A DNA stretch of 64,000 nt. It comes from Loktanella sp. 5RATIMAR09 (GTDB taxonomy: Bacteria; Pseudomonadota; Alphaproteobacteria; Rhodobacterales; Rhodobacteraceae). The DNA lies in assembly GCF_001419985.1 (NCBI RefSeq), contig NZ_LJAL01000004.1, forward strand, positions 248,001-312,000, read 5' to 3'. Below are positions 33,608 to 42,607 of the stretch, piece by piece. The translations under genes were made by a program, and so were the position numbers. Below the pieces are notes generated by a model. It did not search any database. It saw only the letters and a program-made list of their open reading frames with translations, and had not been told where the DNA came from. The first letter of the stretch is position 1. Each line of letters starts with the position of its first letter.

Positions 33608-35674
33608 ATGACAGGCACCTTGCTTCTTGATCCGCTGATCCCGCTTCTGGCGCTCTACGCCATCGCCGTTTTGGTTGTCGTCGCCGTAACGCTCGCCATC
33701 TGGCGGCGCCTGCCGGGGTGGTGGCTGCGCGGGCTGGCGGGGCTGGCTCTGCTGGCGGCGATTGCGAACCCCAGTATCCAGCAGGAGGATCGCGAACCGC
33801 TGAGCGATATTGTTCTGATGGTGGTGGATGAAAGCGCCAGCCAGAGGATCGGCACGCGCCCCGAGCAGAACGCCCAAGCCATTGCCAATATCGCAGCCGA
33901 GATTGAACGCCAGCCCAACACAGAACTGCGCGAGGTATCACTTGGCGACGGTGAAGGCGATCTGGGCACCACGCTGATGACGGCCGTCTCACAGGCATTG
34001 GCCGAAGAACCACAGGCGCGCATTGCTGGTATTATCCTCGTTTCGGACGGGCGCTTGCACGACCTTGAACGCGCCCCTGCATTGCCGGCGCCGCTCCATT
34101 TGCTGATGACCGGCGAACCTGATGATTGGGATCGGCGGCTTGTCGTACAGAACGCACCGGCCTTTGCCATCCTCGGCGAAGAGGTCAACCTGACACTGCG
34201 GATCGAAGATCAGGGTGCCGCGCCGGAAACCGCATCGGTGCCGCTGTCGATTTCGATTGACGGGGACCCCCCGCTAACGGTGCAGGTGCCGGTTGGTCAG
34301 GACATCCAGTTGCCCATCACGCTGCCCCATGGCGGTATGAACGTGCTGCAATTCGAAATCCCCACCGCCGAGGGCGAACTGACCAACCGCAACAACGCGT
34401 CAGTCGTCCAGATCAACGGTGTCCGCGACCGTCTGCGTGTGCTTTTGGTCTCAGGTGAGCCGCACCCGGGGGAACGGACTTGGCGCAACCTGCTCAAGTC
34501 GGATTCGTCCGTCGATCTGGTGCATTTCACGATTCTGCGTCCCCCTGAAAAGCAGGACGGTGTGCCGGTCAATGAACTCTCGCTCATCGCCTTTCCGACG
34601 CGCGAATTATTCCTCGAAAAAATCAACGACTTCGACCTGATCATCTTTGACCGCTACCGCCGCCGCGGCATTCTGCCCAGCGCCTACCTCGACAATATCC
34701 GCTCATACGTCGAGCAAGGGGGCGCAGTGCTAATTTCATCCGGCCCCGAGTATGGCTCTGCCGAAAGCATCTACCGCTCGCCATTGGGCCAGATCCTGCC
34801 GGGTGCGCCGACTGCGCGTGTCTTTGAAGAAGGGTTCGTGCCGCAGATCACCGATCTGGGTGCGCGCCATCCTGTGACCGAAGGGCTTGATGCACTTTCG
34901 CCCAATCCCGACGGTGACGGCCCAGGCTGGGGGCGGTGGTTCCGTTTGGTGGATGTGCTGGTGCCGCAAGAGGCGATGACCGTGATGTCCGGCCTTGATG
35001 AGCGCCCCCTGCTGACACTGAACCGCATTGGTGAGGGCCGCGTTGCGCTGATGGCATCCGATCACTCATGGCTCTGGGATCGGGGCTATGAAGGTGGTGG
35101 ACCGCAGCTTGAACTGCTGCGGCGTCTGGCGCATTGGATGATGAAAGAACCCGAGCTTGAAGAAGAGGCGCTTTGGGTCGAACCCGCTGGCCAAACGATG
35201 CGGATCATCCGGCGCACGCTTGATCTGGACACCGGCGATGTCGTTGTGACCCATCCTGACGGGACCGAAACAACGCTGCGATTGGAGGAAGTCTCGCCCG
35301 GGCGGTTTGAAACCTTGTGGAACGCACCGGAGATCGGGCTTTACCGCTTGGACGATGGTGAAGAAACCGCCGTGATTGCCCTTGGGCCAGCGGCCCCGCG
35401 TGAATTTGAACAAACTATCGCGGATGGCACATTGCTGACCCCGCTGATCGACAGCACGCGGGGCGGGATCATGCCGATCTCGGCCGGTGACATTGATATC
35501 CGCAGCGTGCGCGAAGGACGCCCTGCTGCCGGACGCGGCTGGATCGGGATCACCCCGCGTGACGCCTTCCGGACGGCAGAGATTAGCATCACTCCATTGT
35601 TGCCAGCTTGGGCGTTCCTGCTGCTTGCATCGCTGTTGATGGTTGGTGCGTGGTTACGCGAAGGGCGGCGCTAG
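33608..35674 (+). CDS. Large membrane protein with glutamine-amidotransferase-like domain
   Basis: A 688-residue protein with two N-terminal spans (about 9-30 and 37-56), a large extracytoplasmic part and a last span near 664-682 followed by a short basic tail. A VWA-like strand follows the second span (IVLMVVDESASQR). The middle (about 270-520) has the class I amidotransferase-like fold pattern of MoxR-operon proteins (LRVLLVSGEPHPGERTWRNLLKSD, FDLIIFDRYRRRGILPSAYLDNIRSYVEQGGAVLISSGPEYG); no catalytic cysteine is evident. It starts one base after the DUF4159 stop, so it is co-translated. Probably a structural partner of the DUF4159 protein. Confidence 0.85.
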   Translation: MTGTLLLDPLIPLLALYAIAVLVVVAVTLAIWRRLPGWWLRGLAGLALLAAIANPSIQQEDREPLSDIVLMVVDESASQRIGTRPEQNAQAIANIAAEIERQPNTELREVSLGDGEGDLGTTLMTAVSQALAEEPQARIAGIILVSDGRLHDLERAPALPAPLHLLMTGEPDDWDRRLVVQNAPAFAILGEEVNLTLRIEDQGAAPETASVPLSISIDGDPPLTVQVPVGQDIQLPITLPHGGMNVLQFEIPTAEGELTNRNNASVVQINGVRDRLRVLLVSGEPHPGERTWRNLLKSDSSVDLVHFTILRPPEKQDGVPVNELSLIAFPTRELFLEKINDFDLIIFDRYRRRGILPSAYLDNIRSYVEQGGAVLISSGPEYGSAESIYRSPLGQILPGAPTARVFEEGFVPQITDLGARHPVTEGLDALSPNPDGDGPGWGRWFRLVDVLVPQEAMTVMSGLDERPLLTLNRIGEGRVALMASDHSWLWDRGYEGGGPQLELLRRLAHWMMKEPELEEEALWVEPAGQTMRIIRRTLDLDTGDVVVTHPDGTETTLRLEEVSPGRFETLWNAPEIGLYRLDDGEETAVIALGPAAPREFEQTIADGTLLTPLIDSTRGGIMPISAGDIDIRSVREGRPAAGRGWIGITPRDAFRTAEISITPLLPAWAFLLLASLLMVGAWLREGRR

Positions 35675-35678
35675 CGTT

Positions 35679-36608
35679 TTGCTTTCGACTGTCCTGAAAC
35701 TGGGTGGCGCAATTGTCCTTGTCTTGCTCACGCTCGTCGGCTGCCAGACACTCCGTCATTCTGGCGTCACACCATTGCAAGACCCCGCACCTGACACGCT
35801 TCGGGTGGCCACATATAACGTGCACTACATCATCCTGTCGCGTGAAACCGGCGCGTGGTCTTTAGCCGACTGGGACAGGCGCAAGACACCGCTTGATCTG
35901 GCATTTAAAGAAATGGACGCCGATGTGATCGGCTTTCAGGAAATGGAGAGCTTTGGCGGAGGCAATCAGGCCGACATCAACCTGACGCTGGACTGGTTGC
36001 TCCAGAATAATCCGGACTACGCTGCCGCCGCTGTTGGTGATCCGTCCCTCTTTCCTTCCACCCAACCGATCCTTTATCGCAGCGACCGCCTGCGCCTTAT
36101 CGATCAAGGCTGGTTCTTCTTTTCCGACACGCCGGATGTGATCTATTCACGCACCTTCAACGGCTCCTATCCTGCGTTCACCTCTTGGGCGCAGTTTCGC
36201 GATCTTGCGACGGATGAGGTGTTTCGTGTCGTCAATCTTCATACCGACTATGGCAGCCGGTCCAACCGGATGCAGTCTGTCGCACTGGTCGCGGACCGCA
36301 TTGCGCCGTGGATCGCGGCGGATGAAACCCTGTTCCTTGTTGGCGACATCAACGCGCGCTTTGGCGACCCTGTGATGGATGTACTGGAAGAAACAGGTCT
36401 GGAATTCGCGCCGGTGGAAGGCGCTACCTATCACCTCAACTGGGGACTGAACCTTTTTGCCGCGATCGACCATATCGCACATATTGGCGATGCCACCCGT
36501 GCGGCAGAACCTGTCGTCTTGCGGCAAAAATTTGCCGGCGAATGGCCAACAGACCATTATCCCGTGATTGCGGACTACCGCCTTGGTGAGGCGCAGTCGC
36601 GGCCCTAG
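35679..36608 (+). CDS. Endonuclease/exonuclease/phosphatase family lipoprotein
   Basis: A 309-residue protein from TTG 35679, with AAGGGCGG ten bases upstream. The N-terminus is then a lipoprotein signal (LLSTVLKLGGAIVLVLLTLVGC). The EEP fold follows: RVATYNVHYI, the metal glutamate in VIGFQEMESF, LVGDINARFGDP and the final DHYPVIADY. All active-site residues of DNase I-like phosphodiesterases are present. It starts five bases after the preceding membrane gene, so it is the last gene of the MoxR operon. Substrate unknown (nucleic acid, phospholipid or phosphoinositide-like). Upstream in-frame starts at 35643/35646 overlap the previous gene. Its TAG and that of the convergent gene share a CTAG. 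Confidence 0.82.
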   Translation: MLSTVLKLGGAIVLVLLTLVGCQTLRHSGVTPLQDPAPDTLRVATYNVHYIILSRETGAWSLADWDRRKTPLDLAFKEMDADVIGFQEMESFGGGNQADINLTLDWLLQNNPDYAAAAVGDPSLFPSTQPILYRSDRLRLIDQGWFFFSDTPDVIYSRTFNGSYPAFTSWAQFRDLATDEVFRVVNLHTDYGSRSNRMQSVALVADRIAPWIAADETLFLVGDINARFGDPVMDVLEETGLEFAPVEGATYHLNWGLNLFAAIDHIAHIGDATRAAEPVVLRQKFAGEWPTDHYPVIADYRLGEAQSRP

Positions 36609-36943
36609 TTCCCTAATACGACTTCGAACAGATCGTCGGACCATCCATCCACATTGCAGCGCGCACGGACATAAACCACCGTCGCCCCTTGCGGAATGAT
36701 GACGCCTGACAAGGCACGCGTGAACGGCTGTTCGGTCACATGCGGGTGCAGCAATTCGCGGACGCCAAGACTGTTGCCAGCGGCATCCAGCACCTCCCAT
36801 GCGTCGGCGTAATGATCCCAGCCCGTGTCCGGATGCGAGAGCGTGACACTCACACGGTCCCCGCTGACCGTGACGTTTTCCACAATAGGGCTATCGGCCA
36901 AGACCGGACCCGCGATGAGAGCAAAGAGAAACGATAACTTCAT
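36605..36943 (-). CDS. Small secreted protein, function unknown
   Basis: A 112-residue protein with a signal peptide (MKLSFLFALIAGPVLADSP, cleavage after VLA) and a mature beta-rich domain with repeated valine/threonine strands (VENVTVSGDRVSVTLSHPDTGWDHYADAWEVLD). Two residues before the end is VLGN, and one cysteine is present. I do not know a named family; the pattern is conserved with the DUF599 neighbour in Rhodobacteraceae by memory. The ATG overlaps the DUF599 stop by four bases (ATGA), so it is translated with it. A longer frame up to 37054 would lie inside DUF599 and is not real. Confidence 0.78.
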   Translation of the reverse strand: MKLSFLFALIAGPVLADSPIVENVTVSGDRVSVTLSHPDTGWDHYADAWEVLDAAGNSLGVRELLHPHVTEQPFTRALSGVIIPQGATVVYVRARCNVDGWSDDLFEVVLGN

Positions 36944-37638
36944 GCGTCGTCTTGTAGCAGGATCTGGCGCGGCAGGGACGCAAATTCCCGTGACCACACG
37001 ATCCAGACCACAGCGACCGTGGCAATGATCAAGGCAACCGCCCCCAAAAGCCACGCCAGCGCCCCCAAAGCAAAATACATCGCCCGCAGCCCGCGATTGA
37101 AATTCATCGCCGCACGAATGTTCAACTCTGCCGCCTGCGCCGCACGCGGATAGGCCAGCGGATCGTCAGGGTCATTCGGGACTGAAGCCATCAGAACTGC
37201 GCAATATCCAAAGATCCGGTTGGACCAGACGAATTTGAGGAACGCATTGGTGAGAAACAACGCAACCAAAGCCAGTTTGATCTGAAAAATCAGAACCGGC
37301 ACGGCCATGTCCGTGACCTCGGCGGCAACCCCGCGCAAAGGCTCGGTATTGCCCACCAGAGCCAGCACACCGCCGATGGACAGCAGACAACTCGATGCAA
37401 AAAACGCAGTGCCCTGGCGCAAGCCGCCCAAAATCTGGCTGTCAAAGATGCGCGGATCGCGGGTAACCATCACCTTCATCCAGTCGCGCCTGCGCTCTGA
37501 CATCAAAACGGTGACGGAAGGGTGCTTTGCGCCCGGATGTTCAATCATCCAGCCAAGCAAGAGCCAGGACAGCACCAAGATACCTGCCGCGATCCCGTCG
37601 AGCGCGCTCAAAAGTGTCATATGGTCCAGTATGCGCAT
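36940..37638 (-). CDS. DUF599 family membrane protein
   Basis: A 232-residue integral membrane protein with four predicted spans (about 10-30, 75-95, 110-135 and 185-212) and the DUF599 features MSERRRDWMKVMVTRDPRIFDSQILGGLRQGTAFFASSCLLSIGGVLAL and NRIFGYCAVLMASVP. Function is unknown. It is first in a two-gene operon with the small secreted protein. Divergent from glcD, with about 90 bases between the two starts, so the glcD operator region also faces its promoter. Confidence 0.88.
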   Translation of the reverse strand: MRILDHMTLLSALDGIAAGILVLSWLLLGWMIEHPGAKHPSVTVLMSERRRDWMKVMVTRDPRIFDSQILGGLRQGTAFFASSCLLSIGGVLALVGNTEPLRGVAAEVTDMAVPVLIFQIKLALVALFLTNAFLKFVWSNRIFGYCAVLMASVPNDPDDPLAYPRAAQAAELNIRAAMNFNRGLRAMYFALGALAWLLGAVALIIATVAVVWIVWSREFASLPRQILLQDDA

Positions 37639-37668
37639 CCGTGGAAACCTATTCTCTTGTGTTCAGTC

Positions 37669-37706
37669 TTGCTATCTTTCAAAATTGGTAATATATTTTT
37701 ACCAAT
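37669..37706 (+). promoter_or_regulatory. glcD promoter with overlapping GntR-type operator
   Basis: -35 TTGCTA (37669-37674), 17-base spacer, -10 TATATT (37692-37697). A palindrome covers the -10: ATTGGTAA (37684-37691), seven-base spacer, TTACCAAT (37699-37706), perfect 8-bp arms. The TTGGT...ACCAA half-sites and 7-7-7 geometry match the site in front of the GntR gene at 54379-54399. A bound protein would block polymerase, hence repression is predicted. Confidence 0.7.
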
Positions 37707-37728
37707 CATCCGATCAGGGAGTCGTCAC

Positions 37729-39162
37729 ATGCAAATGCCACAACCCAGCGCCAGCGTCATTCGCCGCAAAGATCAGATTGTGGCAAGGCTATCCGAGGTG
37801 CTGCCCCGTGATGCTGTTATCTCGGATGAACATGAAACACGAGCCTATGAATGCGATGCGTTGACGGCCTATAAATGCCCGCCGCTTTGCGCGGTGCTGC
37901 CTTCCAGCACCAAAGAGGTGTCGGATGTCCTGCGCATCTGTCACGAATTGGGCGTGCCCGTTGTGCCACGCGGGTCGGGCACTTCGCTGGCAGGCGGGGC
38001 TTTGCCGACTGCCGATTGCGTGATCCTTGGCGTGGCCAAGATGAACGATGTGATCGAAACCAATTATGATGACCGCTACATCCGCGTGCAAACGGGGCGC
38101 ACAAACCTGTCTGTAACTGGCGCGGTTGAGGGCGACGGGTTCTTTTACGCCCCCGACCCCTCCAGCCAGTTGGCCTGTGCCATTGCGGGCAATATCGCGA
38201 TGAACTCGGGCGGTGCGCATTGTCTGAAATACGGTGTGACCACGAACAATCTGATGGGTGTGACGATGGTGCTGATGGATGGCACCGTGGTCGAGATTGG
38301 TGGTGCGCATCTTGATGCGGGCGGACTGGATCTTTTGGGTGTCATCTGCGGTTCGGAAGGCCAGCTTGGCGTTGTGACAGAGGCGACCTTGCGCATCCTG
38401 CACAAACCCGAGGGCGCGCGCCCCGTGTTGATGGGCTATGACAATTCCGAAGTCGCAGGACAGGTTGTGACCGACATCATCAAGGCCGGCATCCTGCCCG
38501 TTGCCATCGAATTCATGGACCGCCCTTGCATCGAGGCGACCGAGGCGTTCGCCAAAGCGGGCTATCCCATGTGTGAGGCGCTCTTGATCGTCGAGGTCGA
38601 AGGATCAGACGCGGAAATCGATGCGCAACTGAAACTGATTATGGAAATTGCCGCCAAGCATAACCCCGTTGAATTGCGCGAAGCCAAAGACGCGGACGAA
38701 GCAGGCCGCATCTGGTTGGGCCGCAAATCCGCTTTTGGCGCGATGGGGCAAATCAACGATTACATGTGCCTTGATGGCACCATCCCTGTCTCGTCCCTGC
38801 CATTCGTGCTGAAACGCATTGGTGAGATGTCCAAAGAGTTTGGCCTTGATGTGGGCAATGTCTTTCACGCAGGCGACGGCAATATGCACCCGCTGATCCT
38901 GTTTGATGCCAACAAACCCGGTGATCTGGAGCTTTGTGAGGAATTCGGCGCCGAGATTCTAAAGCTCTGCGTCGAAGTGGGCGGTTGCCTGACGGGTGAA
39001 CATGGCGTGGGTATCGAAAAACGCGATCTGATGAATGTGCAATTCGCGCCTGCCGATCTTGAAGCGCAGATGGCGGTCAAAGACATCTTTGATCCTGCGT
39101 GGTTGTTGAATGCGGCCAAAGTGTTCCCGCTGGACACCTCGCAGCCCCGCCGCGCCGCGTAA
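37729..39162 (+). CDS. glcD: Glycolate oxidase subunit GlcD (FAD-linked)
   Basis: A 477-residue flavoprotein of the VAO/PCMH family. The FAD-binding half has PRGSGTSLAGGALP, APDPSSQLACAIAGNIAMNSGGAHCLKYG and ICGSEGQLGVVTEATLRIL; the C-terminal substrate domain has FHAGDGNMHPLI and TGEHGVGIEKR. It catalyses glycolate to glyoxylate oxidation with GlcE and GlcF at the inner membrane. ATG 37729 has AGGGAG eight bases upstream; a longer frame from 37522 lies in the regulatory region and is rejected. First gene of glcDEF. Regulation by an FCD-GntR protein is inferred from the operator. Confidence 0.94.
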   Translation: MQMPQPSASVIRRKDQIVARLSEVLPRDAVISDEHETRAYECDALTAYKCPPLCAVLPSSTKEVSDVLRICHELGVPVVPRGSGTSLAGGALPTADCVILGVAKMNDVIETNYDDRYIRVQTGRTNLSVTGAVEGDGFFYAPDPSSQLACAIAGNIAMNSGGAHCLKYGVTTNNLMGVTMVLMDGTVVEIGGAHLDAGGLDLLGVICGSEGQLGVVTEATLRILHKPEGARPVLMGYDNSEVAGQVVTDIIKAGILPVAIEFMDRPCIEATEAFAKAGYPMCEALLIVEVEGSDAEIDAQLKLIMEIAAKHNPVELREAKDADEAGRIWLGRKSAFGAMGQINDYMCLDGTIPVSSLPFVLKRIGEMSKEFGLDVGNVFHAGDGNMHPLILFDANKPGDLELCEEFGAEILKLCVEVGGCLTGEHGVGIEKRDLMNVQFAPADLEAQMAVKDIFDPAWLLNAAKVFPLDTSQPRRAA

Positions 39163-39188
39163 ATATTCCAAGATATAAGAAGATCGTC

Positions 39189-40292
39189 ATGCAGCCCAAA
39201 TCCGAAGAAGACCTGTCCCAGATGATCATAGGGGCCAACGGCCCCTTGCGGATCACCGGCGGCGGCACGCGCCCCATCGGGCATTGCGATGGTGACGCGC
39301 TCAGCACCGCGGCCCTGAGCGGGATCAGCCTCTATGAGCCCGGCGCACTGACTATCGTGGCGGGCGCTGGCACCCCGATTGCCGAGATTGAGGAAACTCT
39401 TGCGGCGGAAAACCAGCGCCTTGCATTTGAGCCCATGGATCACCGTGTGCTTTTGGGGACCAAAGGCACGCCAACGCTGGGCGGCATGGCCGCTGCCAAT
39501 GTCTCCGGTCCGCGCCGTATTTCCGTGGGTGCCTGCCGTGATTTCATGCTGGGCGTGCGCTTTGTCGATGGTCAGGGCACGATCATCAAGAACGGGGGCC
39601 GTGTGATGAAGAATGTCACCGGCTATGATCTGGTCAAGCTGATGGCGGGGTCCTACGGCACCTTGGGTGTACTGACGGAAGTGTCGCTCAAAGTTCTGCC
39701 GAATGTTGAAACAACCGCGACGCTGCGGCTTCATGGGCTGACAGACAGACAAGCGGTTCAGGCGTTGTCGGCCGCCCTCGGGTCACCATTTGAGGCGACA
39801 GGCGCTGCGCATCTGCCCAAAGGGGCCGATGGCGATCCGGTGACAATGCTGCGGATCGAAGGGTTTGAGGCGTCGATCAAGTACCGCGCAGAGAAATTGC
39901 AGGCGCTGCTGAAACCTTTTGGCACTGTTGATGTTGCATGGGATGATGCCGCGACATGGACAGCTATTCGTGACGTCACCGCATTTGCGGATCAACCCGG
40001 CAATGTCTGGCGCATTTCGGCCAAACCATCTGCCGCGCCGGAACTGGTGGCCAAACTGGACGCGACAGCCGTGCAATACGACTGGGGCGGCGGGTTGATC
40101 TGGGCGTTGGCCGATGAAGGCCGCGACCTGCGCGCCGCTTTGGGCGATTTCGAAGGTCACGCCACGCTGGTTCGAGGCCATGCCGAAGTGCCGGCCTTCC
40201 ACCCCGAATTGCCCGCGCTCGCCACTCTCACCAACGGCCTGCGCGCTAAATTCGACCCACGCGGCATTCTTAACCCCGGGATCATGACCTGA
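39189..40292 (+). CDS. glcE: Glycolate oxidase subunit GlcE
   Basis: A 367-residue FAD-binding subunit, shorter than GlcD and lacking its iron-sulfur or long C-terminal parts. It contains LRITGGGTRPIGH, TLGGMAAANVSGPRR, FVDGQGTIIKNGGRVMKNVTGYDLVKLMAGSYGTLGVLTEVSLKVLP, typical of GlcE. It follows glcD by 26 bases and overlaps the glcF start by one base (TGATG). Together the three subunits form the membrane-associated glycolate dehydrogenase that passes electrons to the quinone pool. Confidence 0.93.
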   Translation: MQPKSEEDLSQMIIGANGPLRITGGGTRPIGHCDGDALSTAALSGISLYEPGALTIVAGAGTPIAEIEETLAAENQRLAFEPMDHRVLLGTKGTPTLGGMAAANVSGPRRISVGACRDFMLGVRFVDGQGTIIKNGGRVMKNVTGYDLVKLMAGSYGTLGVLTEVSLKVLPNVETTATLRLHGLTDRQAVQALSAALGSPFEATGAAHLPKGADGDPVTMLRIEGFEASIKYRAEKLQALLKPFGTVDVAWDDAATWTAIRDVTAFADQPGNVWRISAKPSAAPELVAKLDATAVQYDWGGGLIWALADEGRDLRAALGDFEGHATLVRGHAEVPAFHPELPALATLTNGLRAKFDPRGILNPGIMT

Positions 40293-41611
40293 TGCAAACT
40301 ACATTCACACCAGAGCAACTGACCGATCCCGCAATCAAACGTTCCAACGAAATCCTGCGGTCCTGCGTGCACTGCGGGTTTTGCACCGCGACCTGCCCCA
40401 CCTATCAGGTGCTGGGCGATGAACTCGACAGCCCGCGTGGGCGGATATACCTGATAAAGGACATGCTCGAAAATGAGCGCAAGCCGGATGCAAAGACCGT
40501 CAAACATATTGACCGTTGCCTGTCCTGTCTGGCCTGCATGACGACTTGCCCCTCTGGCGTGCATTACATGCATCTTGTCGATCATGCCCGCGCCTATATC
40601 GAAAAGAATTATGACCGCCCGTTTTCCGACCGCGCGCTGCGCTGGATCCTCGCACGTATCCTGCCTTACCCCATGCGCTTCCGTGTCGCCCTGCTGGGCG
40701 CCAAGATCGGTCGCCCCTTTGCGCGGCTGATGCCCGATGCACGCCTGCGCGCCATGCTGGAAATGGCGCCCAAGACGATCCCGCCCGTCAGCCGCAATGA
40801 CGACCCGCAGACATTCCCCGCCAAGGACAAAAAGATGCGTGTGGCCCTGATGACGGGCTGTGCGCAAAAGGCGCTGAACACGGACATCAACGATGCGACC
40901 ATCCGCCTGCTGACACGGCTCGGGGCCGAGGTCGTGGTAGCCGAAGGGGCCGGATGCTGTGGCGCGCTGACGCACCATATGGGCAAAGAGAAAGAGAGCC
41001 ATGCAACCGCCGCCAAGAACATTCGCGCATGGGCGAAAGAGATGGACAACGACGGCCTCGACGCCATCGTCATCAACACCTCCGGGTGCGGGACCACTGT
41101 GAAGGACTACGGTCACATGTTCCGCAATGACGCGCTGGCCGGGGATGCCGCCCGCGTCTCGGCCATTGCCATGGACGTGTCCGAAATCCTGATGAAGCTG
41201 GACCTGCCCGAGGGCGAAGACAAAGGCACCAAAGTCGCCTATCACGCCGCGTGTTCGCTGCAACATGGCCAGCAGATCAAAACCTACCCGAAGGAATTGC
41301 TGAAAAAAGCAGGCTTTACTGTGCTGGAACCTGCCGACAGCCATCTGTGCTGCGGATCAGCAGGCACTTACAACCTGATGCAGCCAGAAATCTCGAAGCA
41401 GCTCAAGGCGCGCAAGGTACAGACGATTGAGGCACTGACACCCGATATCATCTCGGCGGGCAATATCGGGTGTATGATGCAGATCGGTAGCGGCACCGAC
41501 GTGCCGATTGTGCATACCGTCGAGCTTCTGGATTGGGCAACAGGCGGGCCGCAACCGCCCGCATTGACCGCACCGGGAAAAACCGAACCGCAAATTCCGA
41601 TCTTGCGCTGA
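40292..41611 (+). CDS. glcF: Glycolate oxidase iron-sulfur subunit GlcF
   Basis: A 439-residue protein with two N-terminal 4Fe-4S motifs (CVHCGFCTATCPTY and CLSCLACMTTCPSG) and two cysteine-rich CCG domains in the C-terminal half (GAGCCGALTHHMG and DSHLCCGSAGTYN). It transfers electrons from the flavin subunits to quinone. All iron-sulfur ligands are present. End of the glc operon; the next gene starts 39 bases later and is unrelated. No malate synthase or permease gene follows. Confidence 0.94.
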   Translation: MQTTFTPEQLTDPAIKRSNEILRSCVHCGFCTATCPTYQVLGDELDSPRGRIYLIKDMLENERKPDAKTVKHIDRCLSCLACMTTCPSGVHYMHLVDHARAYIEKNYDRPFSDRALRWILARILPYPMRFRVALLGAKIGRPFARLMPDARLRAMLEMAPKTIPPVSRNDDPQTFPAKDKKMRVALMTGCAQKALNTDINDATIRLLTRLGAEVVVAEGAGCCGALTHHMGKEKESHATAAKNIRAWAKEMDNDGLDAIVINTSGCGTTVKDYGHMFRNDALAGDAARVSAIAMDVSEILMKLDLPEGEDKGTKVAYHAACSLQHGQQIKTYPKELLKKAGFTVLEPADSHLCCGSAGTYNLMQPEISKQLKARKVQTIEALTPDIISAGNIGCMMQIGSGTDVPIVHTVELLDWATGGPQPPALTAPGKTEPQIPILR

Positions 41612-41650
41612 TGTCATAATCCTGCCCTATCTATCCGTAAGAAATATCTG

Positions 41651-42475
41651 ATGATACGGACAGGGATGATACGACAGCTTCTGGTCTCGGCGATCCTCGG
41701 GGTCGCAACGACGCTTGCAGCGCAGGCGCAAGACGCAGGTCTTGTGACGCTCCAGACGCGACAGGACAGCCAGGGATGGGAAGCCGTCGGGCGACTTGAT
41801 ATCCGTGGCAAGGGGTTCTGTACGGCGGCGCTGATCCGCGACCGCCTGATCCTCACAGCGGCGCACTGCCTTTATGACATCGACGGTTCCTTGGTTACGC
41901 CAGACCGGTTTTCCTTTCAGGCCGGACTACGTGACGGACGGGCGCAGGCCACACGCGCCGTAACACGGGCAGTGGCGCATCCGGAATACTCCCACAGCGG
42001 CGATGCAGCAGATACAAGCGGAGTGGCCATTGATATCGCCGTTCTGGAACTGGACCGACCGATCCGCAATACACGTATCCTGCCTTATGCCATTGCCCGG
42101 CGTCCGATCACGGGTGATCAGGTTGGCGTTGTGTCCTACGGGCGCGGTCGCGAAGATGCGCCAAGCCTGCAACAGGTCTGCGATGTGCTCGGACGGCAGA
42201 CCGGCGTGATCGTGATGACCTGCGATGTTGAATACGGATCAAGCGGATCACCCGTTTTCATCATGAATGATGGCGAAACACGGATTGCTTCGGTTGTGTC
42301 GGCCATGGCGCAAATCAACGGGCAGAAAGTGTCGCTTGGTACCTCGCTTGAGGGGCCACTGAATGTCTTGCTGAGCCATTTTGCAACACTTGGTCCGGCG
42401 CGGATCGGGGGCGTCCAGCGGCTTATGCCGGGCGGTGTGCGCAATGACACAGGCGCGAAATTCATCCAGCCCTGA
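41651..42475 (+). CDS. Secreted trypsin-like serine protease
   Basis: A 274-residue S1-family protease. The signal peptide (MIRQLLVSAILGVATTLAAQAQ, preceded by five residues if the first ATG is used) is followed by the catalytic triad: His in LTAAHC, Asp in DIAVLELD, Ser in GSSGSPVF. Cysteines pair around FCTAALIRDR and the histidine loop. The serine motif is GSSGS rather than the usual GDSGG, as in glutamyl-endopeptidase/V8-like and DegP-like variants. Expected in the periplasm or outside the cell. A start at 41666 is also plausible. Confidence 0.88.
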   Translation: MIRTGMIRQLLVSAILGVATTLAAQAQDAGLVTLQTRQDSQGWEAVGRLDIRGKGFCTAALIRDRLILTAAHCLYDIDGSLVTPDRFSFQAGLRDGRAQATRAVTRAVAHPEYSHSGDAADTSGVAIDIAVLELDRPIRNTRILPYAIARRPITGDQVGVVSYGRGREDAPSLQQVCDVLGRQTGVIVMTCDVEYGSSGSPVFIMNDGETRIASVVSAMAQINGQKVSLGTSLEGPLNVLLSHFATLGPARIGGVQRLMPGGVRNDTGAKFIQP

Positions 42476-42479
42476 GCCT

Positions 42480-42508
42480 CTTGAAAGCGAAAACAACCGC
42501 CCCCAAAT
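42480..42508 (+). promoter_or_regulatory. Predicted heat-shock (RpoH) promoter of hsp20
   Basis: CTTGAAA (42480-42486), 13-base spacer, CCCCCAAAT (42500-42508) closely follow the sigma-32 consensus (CTTGAAA, CCCCAT-T). The leader to the Hsp20 ATG would be about 90 bases. Confidence 0.6.
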
Positions 42509-42607
42509 AGGGTGTACCGGGATGCCAATGCTGGGTCCCGCGCAACCGGCCTGTCCCCAATGGGAAGGTCAAAACATTGTTATCGCTTAAGAAAAAGGAT
42601 GACCTAA

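Noticed and set aside
40157-41344. A 395-codon minus-strand ORF opposite glcE/glcF
   Set aside because: It overlaps two certain genes and has no recognisable domain or ribosome site; an effect of codon bias.
42509-42607. A ROSE-type RNA thermometer in the hsp20 leader
   Set aside because: The typical UUGCU element masking the Shine-Dalgarno is not visible; only a pair of six-base arms is present.
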